The notes under the pieces are model-generated. The model saw nothing but the letters and a program-made list of their open reading frames with translations. It was not told where the DNA came from and did not search any database. This document shows positions 1 through 9,160 of a stretch of 64,000 nucleotides of DNA, in pieces (within the stretch, counting starts at the first letter, position 1; each line of letters starts with the position of its first letter). The position numbers and the translations under genes are program-made. The DNA lies in NCBI RefSeq assembly GCF_002733835.1, contig NZ_NVWY01000002.1, forward strand, positions 1 through 64,000, in the 5' to 3' direction. This DNA comes from Alcanivorax sp. (GTDB lineage Bacteria > Pseudomonadota > Gammaproteobacteria > Pseudomonadales > Alcanivoracaceae).

Positions 1-2
1 CC

Positions 3-62
3 GACGCCTTCGACAAGGACCTGAAAGAAGTGAAGGTCCACGCCGAACGGCCAATGATGTAA
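3..62 (+). CDS. C-terminal end of an unidentified protein
   Basis: The only open frame running into the window ends with residues HAERPMM and a TAA at 60-62. Just 19 codons are visible, with a charged lysine- and glutamate-rich composition. This is too little to assign a family. The terminator-like hairpin directly after it supports a real gene end. Confidence 0.5.
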   Translation, partial: DAFDKDLKEVKVHAERPMM

Positions 63-68
63 ACCACC

Positions 69-109
69 GGGGCGGGATGGTGCTCACCATTCCGCCCTTC
101 TCTTCTTTT
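69..109 (+). terminator. Rho-independent terminator
   Basis: A GGCGGGATGGT arm pairs with ACCATTCCGCC across a short loop (one G-T pair) and is followed by the pyrimidine tract CTTCTCTTCTTTT. It closes the upstream truncated gene and insulates the min operon. Confidence 0.7.
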
Positions 110-310
110 CCAGTCCCTCCTGCCAGCCGGCTCCGAAGTGACGTTCCAGCTTGCGATGAACCTGCACCGCTGCACAAACATTAACCAGTGCTCATTTTCA
201 CAAAAAGGCAACGCTGACGTTTTTGCGCAAAATGCTGCTTTTTCCAGCAGTTAATCCCCGATCTGCCCAATCTCACAGAGATTTAACATTCAGATCACCC
301 TTTTGGCGCT

Positions 311-338
311 TTTACGCATGGTCGCTTTCGTCTAGTCT
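311..338 (+). promoter_or_regulatory. Possible sigma-70 promoter for minCDE
   Basis: In the 348-bp gap before minC the best match is TTTACG at 311-316, a 16-bp spacer and TAGTCT at 333-338, which would give a leader of about 65 nt. Neither hexamer is strong. Nothing else coding or repetitive was seen between 110 and 410 apart from an AT-rich stretch near 180-300. Confidence 0.3.
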
Positions 339-410
339 TGCCCAAATTACGCCCCACTGGGCCCGGAGCGCCTTTTTGCCTCCCTTTGCCCCTCGGACAA
401 CAGGTCAGTA

Positions 411-1142
411 ATGACAGCAGTCGTCGAAGAAAAAACCGCAATCGAATTCAAGGGCCGCATGCTGATGATGACGGTCCTCCAGTTGAAAAATCTGGATGCC
501 AATGTCCTCCACCAACAGGTGAGTCAGCGCCTGGAAGACGCCGCCCAGTGGTTACAGGAAGCCCCCGTGGTAATCGATGTGAGCCCGGAGCTGGATAGCG
601 ATCCCGTGGCGCTGATGGCCGCTGTGGATACGCTGCGCAGCCTGGGGGTCAATCTGGTTGCCCTGGCCCGTAGCGAAAACATTGATACGGACACAGCAAG
701 CATGCTGGGTCTGGGCACGTTGAGCCTGGCCGGCGGCCGTGATGTACCCCGCCGCGCCGAACCCGCACCGGCCACGGACGATGGTGCTGCGAACAGCAAG
801 CCCGCTGCTCAGCAGGTTGAAACCATGGTCATCGACCAGCCGGTACGCTCCGGTCAGCAGGTCTACAGCCGTGGCGACCTGATCGTGCTCGCCCCGGTGA
901 GCACCGGCGCGGAAATCATGGCCGACGGCAACATTCATGTGTACAGCAACCTGCGCGGCCGCGCCCTGGCCGGGGTTCGCGGCGATACCAGCGCACGTAT
1001 TTTTTGCCAGCAACTGAATGCCGAACTGGTATCCATTGCCGGCCATTATCGGGTAGCCGAAGACCTGCCCGAGTCATACCGTAACCGGCCCGTGCATCTA
1101 TACATGCAGGGCGAAGCGATGCATTTTACCGCGCTGAACTAG
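411..1142 (+). CDS. minC: Septum site-determining protein MinC
   Basis: Inhibitor of FtsZ ring assembly, recruited to the membrane by MinD to block division at the poles. The 243-residue product has the N-terminal MinC domain (about 10-110), a linker rich in Ala, Pro and Thr, and the C-terminal beta-helix domain with the glycine-rich segments ADGNIHVYSNLRGRALAG and GDTSARIF that bind MinD. Length is normal for the family. It is the first gene of minCDE, with 33 bp to the chosen minD start. The ribosome site is weak, so the start is likely but not proven. Confidence 0.95.
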   Translation: MTAVVEEKTAIEFKGRMLMMTVLQLKNLDANVLHQQVSQRLEDAAQWLQEAPVVIDVSPELDSDPVALMAAVDTLRSLGVNLVALARSENIDTDTASMLGLGTLSLAGGRDVPRRAEPAPATDDGAANSKPAAQQVETMVIDQPVRSGQQVYSRGDLIVLAPVSTGAEIMADGNIHVYSNLRGRALAGVRGDTSARIFCQQLNAELVSIAGHYRVAEDLPESYRNRPVHLYMQGEAMHFTALN

Positions 1143-1175
1143 CGTACATGAAACATGGAAGGTAAGGAGAAGAGC

Positions 1176-1991
1176 GTGACGAAGATCGTGGTCGTGACAT
1201 CCGGCAAGGGTGGCGTCGGCAAAACCACCACCAGTGCAGCGCTGGCCACAGGCCTTGCCCTGCGCGGTTTTAAAACCACTGTGATTGATTTTGATGTGGG
1301 CCTGCGCAACCTGGACCTGATCATGGGGTGCGAACGCCGTGTGGTCTATGATCTGGTCAACGTGATCAGTGGCGATGCCAACATCAAGCAAGCGCTGATC
1401 AAGGACAAGAAGGTGGACAACCTGTTCATCCTCCCGGCCTCCCAGACCCGCGACAAGGACGCCCTCACCATTGAAGGCGTGGAAGGCGTGCTCAACGCCC
1501 TGCGTGATGACATGCAGATGGACTACATTATCTGCGACAGCCCCGCCGGCATCGAAAAAGGCGCCCTGATGGCCGCCTACTTCGCCGATGAGGCCGTGGT
1601 CGTCACCAACCCGGAAGTCTCCAGCGTACGGGACTCCGACCGCATCATCGGCATTTTGGCCAGCAAGACCCGCCATGCCGAACAAGGCGATGGCGATATC
1701 CCCTCTCGCTTGCTGCTGACACGTTACTCCCCGGAACGGGTGGAAAACGGGCAGATGCTCTCGGTGGAAGACGTGCAGGAAATCCTCGCCATCGAACTGT
1801 TGGGCGTGATTCCGGAATCCCAGGCGGTACTCAACGCCAGTAACTCCGGCAGCCCGGTGATTCTGGACACGGACTCCGATGCCGGCCAGGCCTACAGCGA
1901 TGCCGTTGCCCGCTTTCTGGGCGACCAGCTGCCGCACCGCTTTCTTACCACTAACAAGAAAGGTCTATTCGGCCGTCTGTTTGGAGGCTAA
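1176..1991 (+). CDS. minD: Septum site-determining ATPase MinD
   Basis: Membrane-associated ATPase that carries MinC and oscillates under MinE control. The deviant Walker A motif GKGGVGKTT sits near the N-terminus, and the C-terminal KGLFGRLFGG is the amphipathic membrane-targeting helix. I place the start at GTG 1176: AAGGAG lies at 1164-1169, about 6 nt upstream, and the product of 271 residues then begins TKIVVVTSGKGG, matching MinD length. An ATG at 1155 would add seven residues lacking a ribosome site. minE begins 3 bp after the stop. Confidence 0.96.
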   Translation: MTKIVVVTSGKGGVGKTTTSAALATGLALRGFKTTVIDFDVGLRNLDLIMGCERRVVYDLVNVISGDANIKQALIKDKKVDNLFILPASQTRDKDALTIEGVEGVLNALRDDMQMDYIICDSPAGIEKGALMAAYFADEAVVVTNPEVSSVRDSDRIIGILASKTRHAEQGDGDIPSRLLLTRYSPERVENGQMLSVEDVQEILAIELLGVIPESQAVLNASNSGSPVILDTDSDAGQAYSDAVARFLGDQLPHRFLTTNKKGLFGRLFGG

Positions 1992-1994
1992 CGG

Positions 1995-2246
1995 ATGAGC
2001 ATCTTCAGTTATCTGCTTCCCAAGAGGCAAAACACGGCATCTGTGGCAAAAGAACGCCTGCAGATCATTGTCGCCCGCGAACGCTCCACCCGCGGCGGCC
2101 CGGATTACCTGCCACAGCTTCAGGAAGAGCTGCTTCAGGTAGTACGCAAGTATGTGCCAGTGGATCAGGACGCGGTTAACGTTCAGGTTGACCGGGAATC
2201 CGGATGTGAGATTCTCGAATTGAATATCACCCTGCCGGAAGGCTGA
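1995..2246 (+). CDS. minE: Cell division topological specificity factor MinE
   Basis: Stimulates MinD ATPase activity and drives pole-to-pole oscillation, restricting MinC inhibition to the cell ends. The 83-residue protein has the expected layout: an N-terminal membrane/MinD-contact segment (IFSYLLPKRQNTASVAKERL) followed by an alpha/beta dimerisation domain. It follows minD by 3 bp, with GGAG in the end of minD as ribosome site. Last gene of minCDE. Confidence 0.95.
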   Translation: MSIFSYLLPKRQNTASVAKERLQIIVARERSTRGGPDYLPQLQEELLQVVRKYVPVDQDAVNVQVDRESGCEILELNITLPEG

Positions 2247-2250
2247 TTCC

Positions 2251-2305
2251 CTATCGGGACGTGCCCCTGTTGTTGGCCACTCGCGCAACAGCGGCACGCC
2301 GATAG
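2251..2305 (+). terminator. Long imperfect stem-loop after minE
   Basis: CTATCGG-GA-CGTGCC-C-CTGTTG on the left pairs with CAACAG-C-GGCACG-CCGATAG on the right, a stem of roughly 20 bp with two small internal mismatches. It starts 5 bp after the minE stop and has no U tract, so it may be a terminator of another type or an RNA 3'-end stabiliser. The rest of the gap, 2306-2583, shows no gene or repeat. Confidence 0.5.
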
Positions 2306-2583
2306 CCGCACGCCGCCCTCTTCGCCCCCCCTTTCACACCACCTTGCCTGTTCTCATGTAGCCTTCCATCACTGGCCTCACTGGGACAATTGCGCCACCA
2401 TAGTGTCACGATAAATTGCCTGCGCAGCCTTGCTGCTCGAGCTTTCAGGCAGGCGTGCCATGAGGCTCCTTGGCCCGATAAAACAATAAAATCAGGTGTT
2501 CTCTGCCAGGATAATGGCATCGCGTAGACAGGCTATTTGCCAATAGCGACGCAGCCAATCCGCTTGAGAACGGAGGGAAATCC

Positions 2584-4941
2584 ATGTTGGTCAGAGCGCT
2601 GATTGGATTGCTACTGCTCGCGAACCTGCCAGGCATCGCGCTGGCCGGCACTTCGACATCGATACAAACCCTCTCACTGCACCCCCCAGTGCAGTCCATG
2701 CCGCTCGGTCCCAACTTGCAAAGCTGGTGTGATGGCACCGGCGAAGCCACCCTGACCGACGCCCGCCAGGCTGACTACCAGCCGCTCAAGCGCCAACAAA
2801 TCAGCTTTGGCTATCGGCGCGATGCCTGCTGGTTTCGCGTGCGCTTCGAAAACACTGGCGACGGAGAATTGCCGCTGTGGCTACAGGTCGACTATGCCAT
2901 CCTGGATGAAGTGGATTTTTTTCTGGTCGACGACCGAGGCGTGCAATCAACCCATATGGGCGACACCTTGCCTTTTTCCAGCCGCCCCGTGCATATCCGC
3001 ACTTTCACTCTCCCCTTCACGCTGTTACCGGATAGCCCGCGCACCCTGTATCTGCGCGTCTACTCACTGACCAGCGCCATGACCGTACCGGTCAGCCTCG
3101 TCGGCCGAAATACATTCATCGAACAACAAAGCAGCAACGAATGGCTAATGGGAGGGTTTTACGGCATTGGCCTGGGGCTACTGTGCTACCACCTGGTGCT
3201 ATGGCTGGGCGGACGTGAAAGAAACAGCCGCTTCTACGTTCTGCATCTGGCTTCATCCACACTCTATGTGGCCACCCTGCAGGGGGTTTTGCAGCAATTC
3301 TGGTTCGAATCCCAGGTATTACCGCAAAACACCAATCACTTTTTTGGCTACATGAGCCTGCTATCCGGGTTACTGTTTGCGCGCGATTATTTACAAACCC
3401 GGCGATGGCAATGGCTGGACCGGCTTCTCTTGTTCCTGTGCGCTACCCAAGCCATCATTATCGCCATCCTGCTGGCTAGCCCCGTCGGCACCCTGGCTCC
3501 ACTGCAAGGTGGCGTTGCCCTGCTGACGCTGGCGGTCTTGCTGCTTTCGGGGCTTTACAGTCTATTTCAGGGGCGCCCCGAGGCCCGCATTTTCGTGTTG
3601 GCATGGAGCACATTCCTGCTCACCGTCACGTTGTTGGCGCTGGGCGCCTATGGCGTCATCACCCTGCCCGGAATTCTCACGGTAATCGGCGTTCAGGTCG
3701 GTCTGGTCATGCAACAGGTTCTTTTGTCTTTCGGGCTTGCCGGGCGCTTTCGCAGCCTGAAGAAGGAAAGCCTGCAGCGGCAACAGGAAATTGCCCGTGC
3801 TCAGGCGGAAAATGACGCCAAGAGTGATTTTCTCGCCAAGATGAGCCACGAAATACGCACCCCCATGAATGCAGTACTGGGGCTGGCAGACCTGCTCCGA
3901 GGCACCCGCATGGACGCGACACAGCGCAACTATGTGGAAACCATCTACAGTGCCGGTAGCAGCCTGCTCAATGTCATCAATGACATCCTCGACTTTTCGA
4001 AAATCAGCTCAGGAAAACTGCAACTGGAGGTCAGCACATTCAATCTTCACCAATTGCTGGAGGATTGCCTGATGATCTTCCACGCCAGCGCGGAGCAGAA
4101 GAACATCCACCTGGTCAGCGACTGGGACGAAACCCTGCCGGAATGGGTCAAGGGCGATCCGACACGGCTACGTCAGATATTGCTCAATTTGCTTTCCAAT
4201 GCGGTGAAATTTACCGATCACGGAGAAATTGCCCTTAAAGCCCGCACCGCAGACAGCCTGGAACGTGACACCCTGTTGCTCAGCTGCCAGGTATCGGATC
4301 ATGGCATCGGTATCAGCCGTGAGGAACTGAGCAACCTGTTTCACTCCTTTCAGCAGGCAGACAGCTCCACCTCACGAAAATACGGCGGAACCGGCCTGGG
4401 GCTGGCCATTTCCCGGCAGCTGGCTGAACTAATGCAAGGACGGCTGGAGGCACGCAGTAAACCCGCCAAGGGCTCCATATTTACCCTTACGGTCCCTCTG
4501 CAACGAAGCGAGAAAAACGAGAACCAGCCGGAACGTCCGGCGCAGCATGGTACCGAGGGGCTACGCGTCCTCGTGGTGGAAGACAACGCCGTTAACCAGA
4601 TGGTGATTGGGGCACTGCTCGACACCCTGTCCGTGGAGGTCAAGCTTGCCAGCAGCGGTGAAGAAGCCTTGCAAGCGATAAGCCAGCAACAGGGCTTCGC
4701 GGATATGGTATTGATGGACTGCGAAATGCCGGGACTGGATGGCTATCAAACCACACGGCTTATCCGTGATCTGGAAAGTCAGCTAGGTCGAGAACCGCTG
4801 CCCATTCTGGCGCTCACCGCCCATGCCACCACAGAGCATCGTGAACGCTGCTTCGCCTGCGGCATGAACGACCATATATCCAAGCCGGTGACCCGCTCAC
4901 AGCTCAAGGAAAAGCTGTTGCAGTGGTCTCCGCCCCGCTAA
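2584..4941 (+). CDS. Hybrid sensor histidine kinase, 7TMR-DISM type
   Basis: Inner-membrane two-component sensor of 785 residues. Order: signal peptide (1-22), periplasmic 7TMR-DISM extracellular domain type 2 (about 30-165), seven membrane helices (about 185-390), HisKA with phospho-acceptor His422 in MSHEIRTPMN, HATPase with N box NLLSNAVKFTDHG and G box YGGTGLGLAIS, and a C-terminal receiver (from about 660) with acceptor Asp712 in LMDCEMPGLDG. A GGAGGG precedes the ATG. No separate response regulator or Hpt gene lies beside it, so its output partner is elsewhere. The ligand is unknown; this sensor type is thought to bind carbohydrates or other small molecules. Confidence 0.92.
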   Translation: MLVRALIGLLLLANLPGIALAGTSTSIQTLSLHPPVQSMPLGPNLQSWCDGTGEATLTDARQADYQPLKRQQISFGYRRDACWFRVRFENTGDGELPLWLQVDYAILDEVDFFLVDDRGVQSTHMGDTLPFSSRPVHIRTFTLPFTLLPDSPRTLYLRVYSLTSAMTVPVSLVGRNTFIEQQSSNEWLMGGFYGIGLGLLCYHLVLWLGGRERNSRFYVLHLASSTLYVATLQGVLQQFWFESQVLPQNTNHFFGYMSLLSGLLFARDYLQTRRWQWLDRLLLFLCATQAIIIAILLASPVGTLAPLQGGVALLTLAVLLLSGLYSLFQGRPEARIFVLAWSTFLLTVTLLALGAYGVITLPGILTVIGVQVGLVMQQVLLSFGLAGRFRSLKKESLQRQQEIARAQAENDAKSDFLAKMSHEIRTPMNAVLGLADLLRGTRMDATQRNYVETIYSAGSSLLNVINDILDFSKISSGKLQLEVSTFNLHQLLEDCLMIFHASAEQKNIHLVSDWDETLPEWVKGDPTRLRQILLNLLSNAVKFTDHGEIALKARTADSLERDTLLLSCQVSDHGIGISREELSNLFHSFQQADSSTSRKYGGTGLGLAISRQLAELMQGRLEARSKPAKGSIFTLTVPLQRSEKNENQPERPAQHGTEGLRVLVVEDNAVNQMVIGALLDTLSVEVKLASSGEEALQAISQQQGFADMVLMDCEMPGLDGYQTTRLIRDLESQLGREPLPILALTAHATTEHRERCFACGMNDHISKPVTRSQLKEKLLQWSPPR

Positions 4942-4950
4942 CCAACAGCA

Positions 4951-5265
4951 TCACATCGTGCCTGGCAGGGCCTGCCATTCCGGCTCTTCATACTCGCCGA
5001 TCACGGTAACCTCGACGACTTTGGCGTGCTTTTCCAGAATTGCCTTGACCCTGGCGCTGCGGGTGTCGTCCTTGGCATCGCGGTGTGCCTTGCTCTCCCA
5101 ATGGGCGATGGCCAGTACGGTGTCCGGGTAACCAATCTTGCGGTGCAAATAGGTGCCTTTTGCTCCTTCGCTTTGCTGAATGATTTCACTGGCTTCCACC
5201 CAGCCCCGGGCATATTCCTCCACGCTAAAGCCCGGCTTGACCCGTACCTCAAAAATAAATTTCAT
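4951..5265 (-). CDS. Small dimeric alpha/beta-barrel-like protein
   Basis: The 104-residue product begins MKFIFEVRVKPGFSVEEYARGW and has the alternating strand/helix pattern, with a central LAIAHWESKAHRDA, of antibiotic-biosynthesis-monooxygenase or stress-responsive A/B-barrel proteins. This is a fold-level guess from the pattern; no catalytic residues can be named. Its ATG overlaps the stop of the upstream peptidase gene by one base (TGATG), so the two are probably translationally coupled. Confidence 0.6.
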   Translation of the reverse strand: MKFIFEVRVKPGFSVEEYARGWVEASEIIQQSEGAKGTYLHRKIGYPDTVLAIAHWESKAHRDAKDDTRSARVKAILEKHAKVVEVTVIGEYEEPEWQALPGTM

Positions 5266-6026
5266 CAGCGCTCTCCCTGTCGATAAAACTGTGCCAACAG
5301 GCGGTACAGGGCCGGCCAGTCCTTGTAGAGCTGGTCCGGCCCTTCGAAAAAGGCCTCACTGCACACCGCAAAAAACTCACCCGGACCGGTCAACGCATAA
5401 GCATCCACCGGCATGGGCCGGTGGTGCTGATAATCGCTCAGCAACTCTTCCCAGCACGCGGTGAAGGTGTCATGCCATTGTTTCGGGTTCATCCCGGTAT
5501 GCAACGGCGGCCTGCCGTTGGCGCCATTACGGCGCATGTCCAGTTTGTGGGACATTTCATGGATCACCACATTGCTGGCCCGGTTATCCGGCGCACAGGC
5601 ATCACTGATCGCGTCCCAGGAGAGAATCACCGGGCCCTGATGCCAGGCCTCACCGGCCAGCACAGGCCCCTGGGCATGAACCACGCCGTCTTCGCTCAGG
5701 TGTGGCCGATTGGGAATGAAGGCGCCTTCGTACAAAATCACCGTGTACCAACCGTCATACCAATCCAACCCCAGGTACAGGATGGGCACACAGGCCATGG
5801 TTGCCACTTTCAGGCACATGGCATCGGTATAAGCGAACCCGCCGCCAGAGGCGATGCTTTTGCGGGCCAGGAAGCGCAGCGAAAGATCAAACAACGCCGT
5901 TCGCTCTTTACCTTCAAACCTGGCCATCAATGGCCAATCGCCCACTGCGGCCTCCCATTCTTGCCGGGTATACCCCATCTTCCTGACCCGACGGGCGTCC
6001 CGCCAGTTTTTCCAGGCTGCAAACAT
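5265..6026 (-). CDS. mtfA: MtfA-like zinc peptidase (M90)
   Basis: Cytosolic metallopeptidase family related to E. coli MtfA, which binds the glucose repressor Mlc. The zinc motif is H156-E-M-S-H160-KLD and the downstream EFFAVCSEAFF holds the likely third ligand. At 253 residues it is close to the family size. First gene of a two-gene unit on the minus strand and divergent from the DMT exporter. Whether it acts on an Mlc-type repressor here is not shown by the sequence. Confidence 0.88.
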   Translation of the reverse strand: MFAAWKNWRDARRVRKMGYTRQEWEAAVGDWPLMARFEGKERTALFDLSLRFLARKSIASGGGFAYTDAMCLKVATMACVPILYLGLDWYDGWYTVILYEGAFIPNRPHLSEDGVVHAQGPVLAGEAWHQGPVILSWDAISDACAPDNRASNVVIHEMSHKLDMRRNGANGRPPLHTGMNPKQWHDTFTACWEELLSDYQHHRPMPVDAYALTGPGEFFAVCSEAFFEGPDQLYKDWPALYRLLAQFYRQGER

Positions 6027-6100
6027 TCACTGTCCTCACGTTCTACTGTTTGTGATTACTGGCGTCTACTTTGACCATGAAAGTGGCGTTTCACCAGTCG

Positions 6101-6128
6101 TTACCGGTCAGCATGGCTGTGCTACCAT
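6101..6128 (+). promoter_or_regulatory. Sigma-70 promoter with extended -10
   Basis: TTACCG (6101-6106), 16-bp spacer, then TGC-TACCAT (6120-6128). It lies in the gap between divergent genes and would place the transcript start near 6135. This favours the downstream GTG at 6161 over earlier in-frame starts for the exporter. Confidence 0.5.
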
Positions 6129-6160
6129 CGCCAACCGGTTTCTACTGCGAATACTGTTCA

Positions 6161-7126
6161 GTGCCTATCCGCCCATCCCATAAAGCCGACCTGCTGCTTC
6201 TGGTGGTCACGCTTCTGGCTGCCATCAGCTGGATGTTCTCCAAAGAAGCGGTGCTGGCCATGCCTCCTCTGTTATTCATGTCGCTGCGCTTCCTGCTGGC
6301 GGCAAGCCTGCTGGCCATGGCGGCGCATCATCAACTGCGCCGTCTGAGCGGCCAGCAGCTGCTCCGCTGTGTCCGGGTTGGTACCGTTTTCGGCATTGCC
6401 ATGAGCTGCTGGGTAATGGGCCTGGCCATGGGCGAACACGTGGGGGAAGGCGCCTTTCTGACCAGCCTGGGCGTGGTGCTGGTGCCAGTGCTAGGCCGGC
6501 TGATTTTTGCCGAACCGGTGCCTGGCAGTACCTGGCTCGCACTGCCAGTGGCTGCCGCAGGGCTGGCCCTGCTGTCTTTGGATCAGGAACTGCATCTGGA
6601 GGCCGGGCAGTTATTCTTTGTGGCCGCTGCCACCATTTTCGCGCTTTATTTCAATCTCAATACCCGCGCCGCCAACCCCCTCTCTACCCGGGGGACGAAT
6701 GGTGAATCCATTGAACACCCTCGCGTCCCGGCCCTGGCGCTAACCACCATGGTGCTCGCCGTGGTGGGCGTACTGACCGGGGTGCTGTCTGCCATTTTTG
6801 AACCCTGGCAAAGTGTCGCGGCCAACGCCACACCACTACTGGTACTGTGGGTGGTGCTCAGTGCCACGGTAGGCACTGCCCTGCGTTTTCTGGTACAAAC
6901 CTATGCGCAAAGCCTGTCACTGCACAGCCATGGCGTTGTCATTATGGTGCTGGAACCCATGTGGACGGCACTGATGGCCGCCGCCTGGTTCGGTGAACAA
7001 ATGACGCTGCTGCAACTGGCAGGCTGCGCGCTGATCTTTCTATCGCTTCTGGTCAATCGCTGGCGTGCTGTACGCAGCCTCCTCAAAATTTTCCTGACCC
7101 GGATTTTTGTTCCAACCCCCAAGTAA
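6161..7126 (+). CDS. EamA/DMT family transporter
   Basis: Ten-helix drug/metabolite-type exporter, about 321 residues from GTG 6161, with two EamA repeats: VVTLLAAISWMFSKEA opens the first, and the second ends GEQMTLLQLAGCALIFLSLL. Frames upstream stay open to 6071, giving up to 351 residues, but the promoter-like sequence at 6101-6128 and typical family length point to the later start. Ribosome-site support is weak for all candidates. Substrate unknown. Confidence 0.85.
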   Translation: MPIRPSHKADLLLLVVTLLAAISWMFSKEAVLAMPPLLFMSLRFLLAASLLAMAAHHQLRRLSGQQLLRCVRVGTVFGIAMSCWVMGLAMGEHVGEGAFLTSLGVVLVPVLGRLIFAEPVPGSTWLALPVAAAGLALLSLDQELHLEAGQLFFVAAATIFALYFNLNTRAANPLSTRGTNGESIEHPRVPALALTTMVLAVVGVLTGVLSAIFEPWQSVAANATPLLVLWVVLSATVGTALRFLVQTYAQSLSLHSHGVVIMVLEPMWTALMAAAWFGEQMTLLQLAGCALIFLSLLVNRWRAVRSLLKIFLTRIFVPTPK

Positions 7127-7137
7127 AAGGAGTTTCA

Positions 7138-7752
7138 ATGGGTGGAGAAATAGCACAACTCATCACCATGGCGCTGCCAACCTTTCTGGTCGCCATTGCC
7201 GGCTTTGTACTGGCCGGCATTTTCATGCCAAAGGCACGGACTGCCGCGATTCTGGTGCTGATCGCCTCGCTACTCAGCCTGGTCCATATCGCCTATATGT
7301 GCCTGCAGCAATTCGTGTTGATCGAAATGCTGTATGACGACAGGATATCTGGCGATCTCTTCGGTCTGATTTCCAGCGGCATCTACAACGGGCTGTATCT
7401 GATCATCAGCGCATTGATGCTGGGTGCCGCCTTTACCGGTCGCCATCAACCTGTGACAAACGCCCCGCAAAACACCGCGATCAACACAAACGCAGCGCCG
7501 CACCGTGGCGGCTTGGTGCTGACACTTGGCCTGTTGGGGGTACTGCTATTTGCCCCGGTCGGCATTGTCGCCTGGATCCTGGGCAACAAGGATTTGGCGG
7601 CCATGCGCCAGGGCAATATGGATAACAGCGGTGAAGGCATGACGCTGGCGGGCAAGGTGCTGGGCATTCTGGCCACGGTGATGTTCATCGTGGGCATCCT
7701 GGTGGTTATTGCTGCGGTTGTCATCGTCGCAACCAGCTATCGAGGCTTCTGA
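7138..7752 (+). CDS. DUF4190-like membrane protein
   Basis: A 204-residue integral membrane protein with three N-terminal helices (residues about 8-90), a polar loop and a C-terminal pair of helices flanking the pattern VAWILGNKDLAAMRQG. That pattern (short helix, GN.DL..M..G, helix) is typical of DUF4190 proteins. The start is well set: AAAGGAG ends about 6 nt before ATG 7138. It lies 11 bp after the exporter and is probably co-transcribed. Function unknown. Confidence 0.7.
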   Translation: MGGEIAQLITMALPTFLVAIAGFVLAGIFMPKARTAAILVLIASLLSLVHIAYMCLQQFVLIEMLYDDRISGDLFGLISSGIYNGLYLIISALMLGAAFTGRHQPVTNAPQNTAINTNAAPHRGGLVLTLGLLGVLLFAPVGIVAWILGNKDLAAMRQGNMDNSGEGMTLAGKVLGILATVMFIVGILVVIAAVVIVATSYRGF

Positions 7753-7765
7753 TCTCCAGCCTCAC

Positions 7766-7798
7766 GGCCCCGCTTCGCCACACTCGTGAAGCGGGGCC
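7766..7798 (+). terminator. Strong hairpin, likely terminator
   Basis: GGCCCCGCTTC pairs exactly with GAAGCGGGGCC across an 11-nt loop, 13 bp after the preceding stop. There is no U tract, so intrinsic termination would be imperfect. Confidence 0.55.
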
Positions 7799-7918
7799 CA
7801 TTGGCTGTCCGGCAAGCCCCTGACGACTTTGTACACTGCCGTGTGACCCAGTTCCTTCTCTCATTCGCCAGTTGGCGCACCATTTGGGCCCAATAACGCC
7901 AATAATAAAAAGACTGAC

Positions 7919-9109
7919 ATGATGACGGCACCGTTTTTACGCGCGGCTATCGCCAGCCTGCCCCTGACACTTCTACTGCTGCCCCTTGGCAGCATGGCAG
8001 ACTCTGCCTGCCTGAGTGCGGCTCCCTCCGCCGTTTCGTCATCCTCCCTGACTATCAGCGAGGATGATGAACAGCTCCTGGACCTGCTCGGTCACCAGGC
8101 CACAGCAACACAAGCCCGCGCCCTGCTCACCTATAACCAGCATGCCAGCAGTATCAACAAACCGATTCTGGGTAATTATGCGCGCCTGCGGCTGGCCGCA
8201 CTGGCGCTGAAAGACGGCGATACCGAGTTTGCCCGTCAACAACTCAGTGAAGTGGAGCAGAACAGTCCGGCGGCTGTGGATGCCGCCCTGTTGTTGGCAG
8301 AAAGCTATCGGCGCGATGGCGACAAGGAGCGGGCCAGAGCCTGGTTTATCCGTATTGCCGCGCGTTTTCCGGGCAACCCCCGGGCGGTATCCGGCCTGGT
8401 ACTGGCTGGCGATGACTGGCGCAACCAGGGCGCCGATGCGCTGGCCCTGCCGGTGTACAACCTGGCACTGACCAAGGCGGCGGAGAACCTGCAAGCCCTG
8501 AATCAACTCTCCAACGAGCCGGACCAGTTATACCGCACCCTGACCAATACCGTGGCCGGCAACAGCACCACAGTCATGGACCAGCTGGTTTTGGCCATGG
8601 TCCGTGATAACGATAGCGAAGTACTTACGGCCACCCGTCAGTTGATGGCCGCCCACCATCAACACAAATGTCTGGACCGCAGGGAAACCGATCTGCACAA
8701 CGCCATCCAGCATGCCACCGCCAGAGACCTGACCAACGGGGCCTTTCGCACCGCAGCAAAGCGTGAAAAAACCGCCACCGAACAGGAAATTGCAGACTTG
8801 CAGCGCATCCTGCGAAACGCCCCGGATGCCGACGAACTGAAAACACAGCTGGCCGACGCGAGGGAACGGCTGAAACGCCTGAATACCCGGCTCAACAAAC
8901 TTGGCGGAACCGCACTGCCGCCGGCGCTCCAGCAACGCAAAGACCAGCTGGCACTGGAGAAACAGCAGGTGGAATCGAATCTGACTAACGCGCGGCGTCA
9001 GGTGCGCAAAGCGCTGCAAGCGCAGCTCCCGGAACTGGAAACGTTCTACCGGAACCTGGCGGGAGAAGCGCAACTGGGCAAAGCCCAGTTGCTGCAGAAG
9101 AAGTCCTGA
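7919..9109 (+). CDS. Secreted TPR/coiled-coil protein of unknown function
   Basis: A 396-residue protein with a signal peptide ending near ...SMADSAC, a helical-repeat region (about 70-200) containing a TPR-like stretch (AALLLAESYRRDGDKERARAWF), and a long charged C-terminal coiled coil (about 285-380). Probably periplasmic or envelope-associated. Such layouts are used in scaffolds or cell-wall factors; nothing here fixes a role. It stands alone between a strong hairpin and the oppositely oriented acyl-CoA-binding protein gene. Confidence 0.7.
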   Translation: MMTAPFLRAAIASLPLTLLLLPLGSMADSACLSAAPSAVSSSSLTISEDDEQLLDLLGHQATATQARALLTYNQHASSINKPILGNYARLRLAALALKDGDTEFARQQLSEVEQNSPAAVDAALLLAESYRRDGDKERARAWFIRIAARFPGNPRAVSGLVLAGDDWRNQGADALALPVYNLALTKAAENLQALNQLSNEPDQLYRTLTNTVAGNSTTVMDQLVLAMVRDNDSEVLTATRQLMAAHHQHKCLDRRETDLHNAIQHATARDLTNGAFRTAAKREKTATEQEIADLQRILRNAPDADELKTQLADARERLKRLNTRLNKLGGTALPPALQQRKDQLALEKQQVESNLTNARRQVRKALQAQLPELETFYRNLAGEAQLGKAQLLQKKS

Positions 9110-9160
9110 TGATGAAGGATGCCTAACACACCATAGCAACCATCACAGGCCCCCGCACAA

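Noticed and set aside
1155-1175. ATG start for minD
   Set aside because: Would overlap the ribosome site and add residues absent from MinD proteins.
3300-3320. GGTTCGAATCC resembling a tRNA T-arm
   Set aside because: Inside the histidine kinase coding sequence, with no acceptor or anticodon arms around it.
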